From positions 1 through 13,262 of the forward strand of contig CAJLYG010000071.1 of assembly GCA_905210845.1 (NCBI GenBank): a DNA stretch of 13,262 nt. Reading direction: 5' to 3'. Below, piece by piece: positions 5,995 through 13,262 of this stretch (the stretch's first letter is position 1; the number at the start of each line of letters is the position of its first letter). This stretch comes from an uncultured Prevotella sp. Lineage in GTDB: Bacteria > Bacteroidota > Bacteroidia > Bacteroidales > Bacteroidaceae. Below the pieces are notes generated by a model. It did no database searches. It saw nothing but the letters and a program-made list of their open reading frames with translations, and was not told the DNA's origin. The position numbers and the translations under genes are program-made.

Positions 5995-7113
5995 ATGGTA
6001 AAAGGAGTGGCAGATTTGAATGAGTTGGATTTTGACTTGATGGTACGATTGATAGCATGTGGGCTGTATGAGAAACGGCAGTGCAACGATAAGTATAGTT
6101 ACAGTAGCAAGCTTTTTGCTGGGATAAATAGGCTTGCAGCTTTGGCTGCTGTGAATGAGCAATATGATATGCTCTCAGATCTCCATGAATGTGCTTTTAT
6201 TGAGAATTATGCTGTGAAGCCCGTGAAAACGTGGTTTGAGGGGTGGAATAGTTATTTTGTCAAAATGGTGGAAAAGTTTGATCTTTATCATACAAATGCG
6301 CTGATAGAGTTAAGTGAAAACCACAGATATACTCTCACCGACGATTGCGTTGATCTTATTACTGATTCAGAGAAAGATTACGTAAATGACTTGGAGCAGC
6401 GTTACATTTATACTCTTTTGACTAATCTTCCCAATGAGTTGTATGTGGCTGTGCGTCGGTTTATTGTGGAAAATCCAATTTGCGCTGTTGAAAAAATGAG
6501 TGAATTTAAAATGGAGCATTGTCAAGACTTTAAGATGATAAATAAGATATTCTCGGAAGCCTACGAAAATGTTCCAAACTGGAGTTATGTTTGTCCGAAA
6601 TGCGGCTGGACAATGACTTTTTATGGTGCGCAGGCACAGTGCTGTAACAAAAGCTGTTTGAAAAATATACCGAAAAAAGATGATTTGAAGCCATTGAGAT
6701 TTCAGGACGGCAATTGGCGGCTTAGGCATGGTGTTATGAGATATATGTGTTTGCCTGGGCAGTTGGAGTTGAAAATACAGAAAATTGCGGAAAAATGTGG
6801 TTGTGGGGCGGAGCTTTGGCCTGACAGAGATAAGTATGATGTAAAGATAACTTTGCCTGACGGGCAGGTTTGGGCTATTGACGCAAAGACCCACAGAAAC
6901 CCTTATATGCTGAAAAAGAGCATTGAAAATGACTATGTTTTTACTCATATTAAGGCGCAAAAAGTTTTTTATGTTGTGCCTGACGATTGTTTGACGGATT
7001 ATCCTGATTATTGCAAGATATGCAATGATGCGTTAGCAAGCAGTTTTCCTGATTCAATTGCTAAATGCGTTTCCATGAGAATTTTTTCAAAAGAGCTGAA
7101 AGGAGAGGTGTAA
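5995..7113 (+). CDS. pPIWI-RE island nuclease: Y domain plus PD-(D/E)xK restriction endonuclease-fold domain
   Basis: Predicted DNA-cleaving subunit of the pPIWI-RE system, 372 residues. The N-terminal 190 residues are mostly helical and match what is described as the pPIWI_RE Y domain. They are followed by a zinc ribbon (CPKCGWTM, Cys200/Cys203, with Cys216 or Cys217 and Cys221). The C-terminal part has the PD-(D/E)xK pattern: Glu258 in GQLELKIQK, Asp282 in YDVKITL, and Asp296-x-Lys298 in VWAIDAKTH, the order expected of the REase fold. The nuclease motifs are direct observations; the Y-domain name rests on gene context and remembered family architecture. The ATG at 5995 is used, but a TTG at 6016 has a better ribosome site (AAAGGAG at 6001-6007, 8-nt spacing) and may be the real start. 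It ends 1 nt before the helicase gene. Codons are AT-rich, unlike the genes before 5780. Confidence 0.78.
   Translation: MVKGVADLNELDFDLMVRLIACGLYEKRQCNDKYSYSSKLFAGINRLAALAAVNEQYDMLSDLHECAFIENYAVKPVKTWFEGWNSYFVKMVEKFDLYHTNALIELSENHRYTLTDDCVDLITDSEKDYVNDLEQRYIYTLLTNLPNELYVAVRRFIVENPICAVEKMSEFKMEHCQDFKMINKIFSEAYENVPNWSYVCPKCGWTMTFYGAQAQCCNKSCLKNIPKKDDLKPLRFQDGNWRLRHGVMRYMCLPGQLELKIQKIAEKCGCGAELWPDRDKYDVKITLPDGQVWAIDAKTHRNPYMLKKSIENDYVFTHIKAQKVFYVVPDDCLTDYPDYCKICNDALASSFPDSIAKCVSMRIFSKELKGEV
7099..7110 (+). promoter_or_regulatory. Ribosome binding site of the helicase gene
   Basis: AAAGGAGAGGTG ends 4 nt before the ATG at 7115, and AGGAG is 9 nt from it. A strong Firmicutes-type site inside the end of the nuclease gene supports the 7115 start and translational coupling. 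Sites of this kind are absent from the genes before 5780. Confidence 0.65.
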
Positions 7114-7114
7114 G

Positions 7115-8623
7115 ATGTCAAGCATAGAAACTATCAAAAGAAGTCTTAGAAATTATCTTCCAACTTCTGTGAATATTGATGATTTCATCAAGGCAGAAAT
7201 GACCCTTGCTCTTTTGGAAAAATGCAAGCCCGAGGGCGACCCCACAAAGGCGTATCTTCTGCTTCATAATTACAGCCTTTTGGGCGAGGTAGTTTGCGAT
7301 GAAACTGCTTTTCTGCTTCAAAAAGCTCACAGACTTTTACATTCTTGCAGTTCAAAGATGAATTGGGCAAAGGTTCTTGAAAATTACCGCAATGCTCAGC
7401 CAGAGTTTTGTTTGTATATTTTTACAGAGGAAATCGAAAAGGGCAGCAAGGTCTTGAAATTTGCCCGAAACACCGAGCTGGCAGTTGAGCCTGACCGTGC
7501 GGACGTTTACTTTGAATATATCAGAAAACACAAGGAAGAAAGGCATTTTGAGTATGCAAAGGGCGGGAAATACAGCTACAGCATTAAGGACAAAACAAGC
7601 TCCACTGTGTACAGCGCTGACGTTGAGATACTTGACCGCACGCCGCAAATGCCTATAAGTCCTCCGCCTAAGAAAACCAGAAAAAAGATAAGTGTTTCTA
7701 CAGATGAGTTGCTTGCAAGTGCAGCTGAAATGGCTGAGAAAAAGCCTGATGATTATTGCTATTCTATACTCAAAAGCAACACCCTAAAAGCTGTCACGGA
7801 GGGCAATGTTAAGAGTGCAAACAGGCTTGAGATCGACAAGATAACAAACCTTGTTGGCATGGTCGGTTCAGGAAAATCCACTCTTATGAAAGTGCTGTCT
7901 TATCATCTTGCAAAGGCTGATAAAAAGGTCGTTCTTGTGCTTGACACTGTTTCAAGTGTGCTGGAGATGTGTTCTTATTTATCTCAGTTTGGAGTTAGTG
8001 TTTCACCTGTGATAGGCAGGAGCGGACGTGAAAAATACATTGATCAGGTGGCGAAAGCTCATGAAAAATATTTGCAAAATGAGTATTCTAAGTATCTCAC
8101 TGCCCCTTGTATTATCGACGGCATGGCAAAAAATAAGAGCGACAAAAGTTCTGCTCCAATGTTTGGAAACGAGCCGTGCAGGTCGCTTATGAAAAATAAA
8201 AAGCACTATAATTGCCCTTATATGGATATTTGTCCTGCGGTGAGAATGTACCGAGAGGTTTATACGTCAAATGTTATCGTGACCACTGTGCAGGGGCTTG
8301 CGGCAATAAGGCTTCTTGGGGATAACAAGCTGTTTTTGGAATATGTGCTGGAGCAAGCCGACCTTGTGATATTTGATGAATGTGACAAGGTACAGAAAAC
8401 ACTTGACGAGTTTTTCACGCCGTCGGCGAGCTTTGATAAGTTTAGGCAGAATGCGGCGACTTTATGCAGTGAAGCAATGAACAAGGAAACGGAAGCTCTT
8501 GACGGCATGGAGAAAAATGAATCGGGATATATCCGTAAACTTATGAGATCTTTAGGAGTTGATTCATGCCATCTCTACCTCGAGGCTAGCCCTAAAGCTA
8601 TTTCGATGGCGAACGATACTTAG
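7115..8623 (+). CDS. pPIWI-RE island DinG/XPD-like helicase, N-terminal part (Z domain, ATPase motifs, FeS cysteines); frameshifted
   Basis: First 502 residues of a superfamily 2 helicase that continues in another frame. Residues 1-200 are a region without familiar motifs, in the place of the pPIWI_RE Z domain. Walker A is GMVGSGKST (Lys254). Four cysteines at 332, 355, 367 and 373 (APCIID, EPCRSL, YNCPYMDICPA) have the arrangement of the iron-sulfur insertion of XPD/DinG helicases. TTVQGLAAI and LVIFDECDK (Walker B, Asp421-Glu422) follow. The frame ends at TAG 8621-8623 right after PKAISMANDT, before helicase motifs III-VI, so this piece alone could bind ATP but not work as a helicase. Dropping one T at 8620/8621 restores a 1024-residue protein through 10190. 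The protein should unwind DNA or guide-target hybrids for the PIWI protein and the nuclease. Confidence 0.82.
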   Translation: MSSIETIKRSLRNYLPTSVNIDDFIKAEMTLALLEKCKPEGDPTKAYLLLHNYSLLGEVVCDETAFLLQKAHRLLHSCSSKMNWAKVLENYRNAQPEFCLYIFTEEIEKGSKVLKFARNTELAVEPDRADVYFEYIRKHKEERHFEYAKGGKYSYSIKDKTSSTVYSADVEILDRTPQMPISPPPKKTRKKISVSTDELLASAAEMAEKKPDDYCYSILKSNTLKAVTEGNVKSANRLEIDKITNLVGMVGSGKSTLMKVLSYHLAKADKKVVLVLDTVSSVLEMCSYLSQFGVSVSPVIGRSGREKYIDQVAKAHEKYLQNEYSKYLTAPCIIDGMAKNKSDKSSAPMFGNEPCRSLMKNKKHYNCPYMDICPAVRMYREVYTSNVIVTTVQGLAAIRLLGDNKLFLEYVLEQADLVIFDECDKVQKTLDEFFTPSASFDKFRQNAATLCSEAMNKETEALDGMEKNESGYIRKLMRSLGVDSCHLYLEASPKAISMANDT

Positions 8624-8630
8624 CAGGACG
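8615..8630 (+). other. One-base frameshift inside the helicase gene
   Basis: Sequence gatacttagcaggacg: reading GAT ACT TAG stops, whereas removal of one of the two T bases gives GAT ACT AGC AGG ACG and joins MANDT to SRTFSAEILY without loss. All helicase motifs are then present in one protein. ACT-TAG-C resembles the ACU/stop-C layout of a +1 shift site, but there is no Shine-Dalgarno-like stimulator just upstream and the slip would pair poorly. A sequencing or amplification error, or a true mutation, is more likely. Confidence 0.75.
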
Positions 8631-10190
8631 TTTTCAGCAGAAATATTGTATCAGGCAATTTGCAGAGAAAACCAGAAAAATAAATACATATCTGACAAAT
8701 CACTTGAGCATATGCGGCGTGTGACTATTGGATTGGATCATGACAAAGACATTGAGCATATATTAAAATTTGCCTTGTCGGAAGATGATATAAAGATTTT
8801 TTCTTCCGATATAAGCGATTGGCTCACGGACAATAACTGTAAGCCTGACAAGACTTTTTCTGACCATATCAAGCTTTATCTTGTGGTGGCGGCGTTCGAT
8901 AATTACATCAGGGAGATAAGCGATTCCTATTTGTTTTTGCCGTATGAGCGGAAAACACAGCAGGAGCTTACTGACTTTTTGTCTACACGTTTTACCGCAC
9001 AGCAGAAAATTCTCCCTTCATCTGCAATGGGTAATCTTTTCGGAATGAAGAACGACCCGCAAAAGGGGCTTATTCTTTACCGTCAATACGCATTCGGACG
9101 TGCGCTTATGGACCGTATGCCTTGGCTTCGGCTCACGGAGGAGGGTCAGCCCGCAGGACCTAATGTGCTGATGCTTTCAGGGTCAAGCTGGGCGGACGGC
9201 TGTTTGCAGTATCACGTCAATGTGCCTGTGAAGTATCTTCTTGAAGCGGAGGAGTGGAAGCGCAGGAAGATAGCGGAGTCGAAAATGATAGACCTTGGAA
9301 CTGCAATAAGGGTTTCAGGCAGTGGCAGTGAAGAACGTGAAGAAAACCTTACAGAGGTCATAAAAAAGATAATGGGAACAATAGAAGCGGAGCTTCGCTC
9401 TGAGGGAAAACTGCTTATGATAGTGAACAGTTACAGTGAAGCACAAACTGCGGCAAATTATCTCAACAGACTTTTGTCGAATGGAAAGACTGTGGCATGT
9501 ATGTGCAGGGAAGCAGATGAATTTGACGAGAACATGATACTCAGAAGCGAGATAGCAGACTTTTCAGATCATTCGGCTGATATAATGGTAGCCCCTGCGC
9601 AGGCGATAGAGCGAGGTTATAACATTGTTGACAAGGACGGCCATTCGGCATTTGGAAGCGTATTCTTTTTGGTGCGCCCAATGGAAGTTCCTGACGAGAT
9701 ATCTTCAAAATGCACAAAGTTAAATGGCTATCTTGAAAGGCACTGTGTTCTGTCGGGGAAGAAAAACGCTTTTGACAGGGCGGCAAAGCTTCGCAGTGAA
9801 GCCACAAGGCAATGGTCGCTCATGGAACGTCAGGGGAAAATGCAGTTAAGCTCTCTTGACCCTGTGATGAAGCTTGACGTAACGGCAAGCTTGTTTGTGC
9901 TTATTTTGCAGATATTCGGACGGCTTTGCAGGATAACGGACGAGAGCAAGCCTGCACCGAGAGTTTATTTTGCAGACGGAGCTTTTCGCCGTTCTGAGAA
10001 AAATACTGCGGGCTACGACCTGCTAAACGAGCTTATAGATTATCTTGACAGCATGATTGACAACAAAGAAACGGGAAAGATAGCAGAAACGCTTTATCAG
10101 CCGTTTTATGAAGCATTCAAAAAAGGAGTTGAAAAAAATGAATTCGTCGATATATCCGATGACATTTATTCCGAAGAAGAGGAATTTTAA
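8622..10190 (+). CDS. pPIWI-RE island DinG/XPD-like helicase, C-terminal part (motifs III-VI)
   Basis: Second part of the split helicase; in the joined protein it is residues 503-1024. The frame itself opens with an ATG at 8559, but that has no ribosome site and lies inside the first part, so it is not a real start. The second RecA-like domain is clear: motif III-like VLMLSGSSWADG (joined Ser688-Gly689), motif IV region GKLLMIVNSYSEAQTAANYL, motif V APAQAIERGYNI (Arg833), and motif VI QIFGRLCRITDE with Gly935-Arg936-x2-Arg939, the arginine-finger segment. The C-terminus is acidic (DISDDIYSEEEEF). It overlaps the PIWI gene by 53 nt, so translation of this end is probably coupled to PIWI translation. 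If the frameshift is real, the PIWI gene would lose that coupling. Confidence 0.8.
   Translation, partial: SRTFSAEILYQAICRENQKNKYISDKSLEHMRRVTIGLDHDKDIEHILKFALSEDDIKIFSSDISDWLTDNNCKPDKTFSDHIKLYLVVAAFDNYIREISDSYLFLPYERKTQQELTDFLSTRFTAQQKILPSSAMGNLFGMKNDPQKGLILYRQYAFGRALMDRMPWLRLTEEGQPAGPNVLMLSGSSWADGCLQYHVNVPVKYLLEAEEWKRRKIAESKMIDLGTAIRVSGSGSEEREENLTEVIKKIMGTIEAELRSEGKLLMIVNSYSEAQTAANYLNRLLSNGKTVACMCREADEFDENMILRSEIADFSDHSADIMVAPAQAIERGYNIVDKDGHSAFGSVFFLVRPMEVPDEISSKCTKLNGYLERHCVLSGKKNAFDRAAKLRSEATRQWSLMERQGKMQLSSLDPVMKLDVTASLFVLILQIFGRLCRITDESKPAPRVYFADGAFRRSEKNTAGYDLLNELIDYLDSMIDNKETGKIAETLYQPFYEAFKKGVEKNEFVDISDDIYSEEEEF
10124..10128 (+). promoter_or_regulatory. Ribosome binding site of the pPIWI-RE gene
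   Basis: AGGAG within AAAAAAGGAGTT, 9 nt before the ATG at 10138. It decides the start at MNSSIYP over the in-frame ATG at 10108, which lies upstream of this site and would add ten residues (MKHSKKELKK) made mostly from the ribosome-site region. Confidence 0.65.
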
Positions 10191-12666
10191 GCTGTATTAT
10201 CTTGCTTTTCCAAAGCCTTGGAAAGAACTGCTCATACAGTTGCAAGTTTCTGCCTACAAAAAATACGATCCGGAGTATTATATGAAGCTGTTCGGCTTGA
10301 AAGCATGCCTGAATGGGTGGCTTGACGAAGTTGTAAACGTGGGCAACATGAAAGCAAATTCTGATGACAGCAGGTGGTTCGTGTCTTTGAACGAGCCTGA
10401 TGTTCAAAAGATATGCAAGATAATGAAAATATGGGTCACGGCAGAATATGAGCTGAATGATAAGGCGACCTCGGAAACAAAGGCGATAGCAGAAAAGTTT
10501 AAAAGAGAGATAGACCCTGATGTGCTGAGACATGGTATCACCTCGGAAGAAGTTTGCCTTTTCAACGAGGACGGCACTGCGGCGGTGGACTATGCCTTTG
10601 ACGCCTTTGCGCTATATGTGGCGAACTCTCTTAATGGAAAGACCATACCCTTTTTCGGTCAGAAGCTTACGTTCAGCAATTGTGGCTTAAAAAAGCTTGT
10701 TAGCCAGCCTATAGAATATAAGGGTCAATATTATTCCTACGGGCTTGAATTTTCAGTTCAGACTACTCCGCCTCAACGTGAGTGTATGCTTCTTGTTTTT
10801 CCAAGTGTGAAACGCTTTGTTTCAAATGCTTGGAAAAAGAAGATATACCTTAAAGAGAACATAAACGCTCTTGTGAAAATGTCTGAAAATAAATACAGAG
10901 TTATGAAAATGAAGCAGCAGCGAAAAAATATTGATAAAGAAAAGACAGAATATTTTCGTGATTGGAACTATGCTGACATAAACTGCTATGGATTGTATCA
11001 TAGTAACTCAAATTTTCCTGCCGCTGAGGAGGTGCTTAAACACCCTGAAATTTATGTGGGCAAAAATGCGAGATCGCAGATACTTTTGCCTTATAAATTT
11101 GGCATGGATTTCACTAATATGAAAATTGGCACAGGCGTGTCAGTAAAGGAAAAATATGAGTTTTATCATGAGCTGACGCCGCTTCTGAAAGATATCGCAG
11201 AGCCTATGGGCGAGGTGCAGTCTGTGCGGGCGATACATTATAATAAACCTGACAAAAAGCAATTTGAAGTGGCTGATATCCAGAAAATGCGCAGAGAAAG
11301 GCTGAAAGTCTGCACGGGCAGGGATAAGATCACTCTCGAGATATACGGTCATGACAGCGACGAGCCTTTGAAAAACGCTATTATGGAGGATATCTGCCAG
11401 TATTTTGGCGACACGGACGGCTCAGATGTGAAAATAGAGATAGAAAAGCGCAGTATAGGCTCTCTTGGGGATATGATGAACGGCAAAAGCTATGAAGACC
11501 ACCTTTTGCGCATAAAAAGGGTGCAGGAAAGCGTTGAGAAGTCGGCTGAGATAAAGGGCGCGGTGGTTATCCTGAAAAACACTTCTGAGGAAAAGGGCGA
11601 CCCGAAAGCCGCACTGAGGGCAGGTTTTGCGGACACAAACCGCCTTACGCAGTTTATTGTCCCTGATGTTTTAGATGAGAAAGCTAAGGATAAGCCTTCA
11701 AAAAGCAGGATACATGGAGCGGTGCTGGATATTTTCAGACAGTTTGGATACACGGAATTTGCTGACAACAGGAACACAGTGAAAAATCCTGCCTGCGCCG
11801 CTGATGTGATAGGTGTGTATGCTTATCAGACTTTAAGACCTTTGTGGGCGGCTGAAAGCAAATCGCCGGAGTTGACGGCTAAGTTTCTGCCTGCGTATGT
11901 GACTTTCAACGCACGAAGCGGACAGGTAAAAGCCGAGTGCGGTCTGTTTGATGAAAGAGAGCTTTCTTATCCCGAAGCGCTTATTGCTTTTTCAAAGCTT
12001 TCAAGAAAGGACGATTTTGTAGACAAGTGCAATAAAGTCGCAAGGGGTGGATTTGTCACTAAGCTTTTGGGCTTGAGAGATCTTTATAAGGAAAGCGACG
12101 GACTTGTGCTTGTTTCTTGCAATGGTTTGACAAGAAATTTGTGGCACGGAATATCTGACACAAGCATTTCAGGCTATAACATGAAAAAGCCTTTTGTTCC
12201 TGAGAAAATTAAGATAGGAAATTCTATCTCTGAAAGGACGGAAGCTTTCACAGACTCACATCTTAGAATTATCCGTCTTAGAGAGGGCGTAAGCACTTTG
12301 GAAGTGCCTGATTATTATACTGAAATAAATGCAAAGGGCGATTTTACTCGTGCTTCAGGCGTTTATCGTCATAAAGATGTTTTTTGGGGAATTGACCTCT
12401 GTCCAAACAATTTTGAGTTTAAGGACAGCTATAAAAAATGCAGGGCTGACAATCCAAAGCTGAACTTTGACGAATGCGCTCTTATGGAGTATTATCCTCT
12501 GCAACTCAGGGAGGAGGACGACCCTAAGCAGTGGGTGGGATATGCAAATCTACTGAGAGAGCTTATGCCTGAAAATCCCTCTAGGCAATCTGTCCGCCTG
12601 CCTGCGCCGTTACACCTCGCCAAACTCATGAGCGAATATTTTCTTCTTTGCGACAAAGAGAAATAG
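10138..12666 (+). CDS. pPIWI-RE protein (X domain, MID, RNase H-fold PIWI)
   Basis: Argonaute/PIWI-like protein of 842 residues, the central subunit of a predicted guide-dependent defence system. Residues 1-390 correspond to the N-terminal X region of this family (DUF3962-type), including SQILLPYKFGMDF. A MID-like domain follows (about 395-470, KITLEIYGHDSDEPLKNAI). The PIWI/RNase H-fold region runs from about 490 to the end: AALRAGFADTNRLTQFIVPD, VLDIFRQFGYTEF, YPEALIAFSKLSR, DGLVLVSCNGLTRNLWHGIS, RIIRLREGVS, and the C-terminal LPAPLHLAKLMSEYF, whose PLHLA is typical of PIWI ends. The family is named for an invariant Arg and Glu; the arginines at 710-715 and Glu784 (LMEYYPLQL) are candidates, which I cannot confirm without an alignment. 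The usual acidic catalytic set is not obvious. Identification rests on overall motifs and on the neighbouring nuclease and helicase, and both agree. Confidence 0.85.
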   Translation: MNSSIYPMTFIPKKRNFKLYYLAFPKPWKELLIQLQVSAYKKYDPEYYMKLFGLKACLNGWLDEVVNVGNMKANSDDSRWFVSLNEPDVQKICKIMKIWVTAEYELNDKATSETKAIAEKFKREIDPDVLRHGITSEEVCLFNEDGTAAVDYAFDAFALYVANSLNGKTIPFFGQKLTFSNCGLKKLVSQPIEYKGQYYSYGLEFSVQTTPPQRECMLLVFPSVKRFVSNAWKKKIYLKENINALVKMSENKYRVMKMKQQRKNIDKEKTEYFRDWNYADINCYGLYHSNSNFPAAEEVLKHPEIYVGKNARSQILLPYKFGMDFTNMKIGTGVSVKEKYEFYHELTPLLKDIAEPMGEVQSVRAIHYNKPDKKQFEVADIQKMRRERLKVCTGRDKITLEIYGHDSDEPLKNAIMEDICQYFGDTDGSDVKIEIEKRSIGSLGDMMNGKSYEDHLLRIKRVQESVEKSAEIKGAVVILKNTSEEKGDPKAALRAGFADTNRLTQFIVPDVLDEKAKDKPSKSRIHGAVLDIFRQFGYTEFADNRNTVKNPACAADVIGVYAYQTLRPLWAAESKSPELTAKFLPAYVTFNARSGQVKAECGLFDERELSYPEALIAFSKLSRKDDFVDKCNKVARGGFVTKLLGLRDLYKESDGLVLVSCNGLTRNLWHGISDTSISGYNMKKPFVPEKIKIGNSISERTEAFTDSHLRIIRLREGVSTLEVPDYYTEINAKGDFTRASGVYRHKDVFWGIDLCPNNFEFKDSYKKCRADNPKLNFDECALMEYYPLQLREEDDPKQWVGYANLLRELMPENPSRQSVRLPAPLHLAKLMSEYFLLCDKEK

Positions 12667-12698
12667 TCTTATTTACCTCAAACGGAAACATAATAGAA

Positions 12699-12704
12699 TA
12701 TAAT
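12699..12704 (+). promoter_or_regulatory. Isolated perfect -10 box (TATAAT)
   Basis: TATAAT at 12699-12704, 50 nt before the next gene. No good -35 hexamer sits at 16-18 nt, so a separate promoter for the downstream gene is only possible, not shown. Confidence 0.3.
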
Positions 12705-12706
12705 AA

Positions 12707-12735
12707 AAGCAGTACCGAAATGCTTGGCACTGCTT
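12707..12735 (+). terminator. Hairpin after the pPIWI-RE gene (terminator-like but without T tract)
   Basis: AAGCAGTACC - GAAATGCTT - GGCACTGCTT forms a 10-bp stem with one A/C mismatch and a 9-nt loop. It is followed by CTAAGAAAGG, not by T residues, so it may be a weak terminator, an mRNA-end stabiliser or a translational control element just before the next ribosome site (AAAGGAAA at 12741-12748). Confidence 0.4.
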
Positions 12736-12753
12736 CTAAGAAAGGAAATTCAT

Positions 12754-13262
12754 ATGATATACAAAATAACCTTGTTTGACGCCAACTGTCCCTCATGCAC
12801 AAGCGGTACAGCTTCGTTTTTTACTGAGGATATCGACGAATTTGAACACAATTATTTTTCTGATGAAAATGTGGGATCAAACCAGCTTGAAGCGCAGAAA
12901 CAACGCTATTTCCGCAGTAAGGCAGGGGAAATTGTCACCGACTATTACTCTGATGCCCCTGAACTGAACATTTTTCAGTATGCAGAATATGGCACTATCG
13001 AAAAGCGAAAGACTTTTCATTACAAGGACAAGATCTTTGAGCTTCACAACGGATATTTAATTTCTTGCCCTATATACGCCGCAGAAGCTATTGTCGAGCT
13101 GGCGCAGATAGCGTTTAAAAAGAACCCTGATGAGGAGGGTGAAAAGTATCTTGTGGCAAGATATTCACTGAGCGGAGTGTGCTGTGTGGGTTCTTCTTTG
13201 GATAAGTTCGAGGACTGCACTTTTGCACAGGAATCAGTAGAACGTGATAAAATCTTAGTATA
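12754..13262 (+). CDS. Hypothetical protein, 3' end outside the window
   Basis: An open frame runs from ATG 12754 (MIYKITLFDANCPSCTSG) to the end of the window, 169 codons without a stop. A good ribosome site, AAAGGAAA at 12741-12748, lies 5 nt upstream. The N-terminus carries Cys12-x2-Cys15 (NCPSCTSG); the rest is acidic and aromatic-rich (SFFTEDIDEFEHNYF, ELHNGYLISCPIYAAEAIVEL) and contains a VCCVG segment. No signal peptide, membrane helix or familiar enzyme motif is visible. I do not recognise the family. Proteins with a similar opening occur, as far as I recall, as accessory genes in Clostridia, but I cannot name a function. It lies 87 nt after the PIWI gene with a hairpin between, so membership of the same operon is uncertain. 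Confidence 0.6.
   Translation, partial: MIYKITLFDANCPSCTSGTASFFTEDIDEFEHNYFSDENVGSNQLEAQKQRYFRSKAGEIVTDYYSDAPELNIFQYAEYGTIEKRKTFHYKDKIFELHNGYLISCPIYAAEAIVELAQIAFKKNPDEEGEKYLVARYSLSGVCCVGSSLDKFEDCTFAQESVERDKILV

Noticed and set aside
8615..8630. Programmed +1 frameshift like that of prfB
   Set aside because: No Shine-Dalgarno-like stimulator a few bases upstream and poor re-pairing from ACU to CUU; an indel is simpler. Kept only as a check in the findings.
5781..13262. CRISPR array, tRNA, rRNA or transposon ends around the island
   Set aside because: No regularly spaced repeats, no cloverleaf or rRNA-like sequence and no transposase or terminal inverted repeats were seen.

Overview
The window looks like two unrelated pieces of bacterial DNA joined at about position 5780, with a second suspicious join at about 1370. 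Positions 1-5780 have the look of a gut or oral Bacteroidales (Prevotella-like): GC-richer codons, no Shine-Dalgarno sequences, one good Bacteroidetes-type promoter (TTG - 19 nt - TATCTTTG), and typical Bacteroidales genes. Positions 5781-13262 are visibly AT-richer, use strong AAAGGAG-type ribosome sites, and favour AGA/AGG and ATA codons, as in gut Clostridia (Ruminococcus-like). The taxonomic labels are my inference from composition and protein style, not from a search.

Left part. On the minus strand: a membrane-anchored glutaminyl cyclase of the M28 fold (55-1083), preceded by the C-terminal end of an M19 membrane dipeptidase (1086-1376). Head-to-head with that fragment is the C-terminal two thirds of a bile acid:sodium symporter family transporter on the plus strand (1366-1995). 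Both genes have lost their 5' ends at the same point. Then, on the minus strand: a CxxC-domain/AraC-type regulator (2000-2566), a UDP-GlcNAc 2-epimerase-like protein lacking most of the catalytic residues (2663-3766), an SPFH/band 7 membrane protein (3770-4717) and a short NfeD protein (4730-5179). The last three run in one direction with 3-12 nt gaps, and a promoter sits just upstream of nfeD. On the plus strand, an AmmeMemoRadiSam B (MEMO) lipoprotein gene (5280-) is cut after 167 codons at the 5780 junction.

Right part. After a 214-base AT-rich leader (a perfect 9-bp palindrome, a TTGACA/TAAGAT promoter candidate and a T-rich repeated motif) comes an operon-like three-gene pPIWI-RE island. 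It holds a protein with an N-terminal Y-like region, a zinc ribbon and a PD-(D/E)xK nuclease domain (5995-7113); a DinG/XPD-like iron-sulfur helicase (7115-10190) split by a one-base frameshift at 8620/8621; and the PIWI-fold protein (10138-12666). The genes are separated by 1 nt and then overlap by 53 nt. The expected working model, from comparative genomics of the family, is guide-dependent recognition of invading DNA by the PIWI protein, unwinding by the helicase and cleavage by the nuclease. A partial gene of unknown function (12754-end) follows.

The main discovery-type content is the pPIWI-RE island. It is a known but little-studied class of predicted defence system, not an undescribed one. 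Its linkage to the Bacteroidales genes should be distrusted until the two joins are verified.
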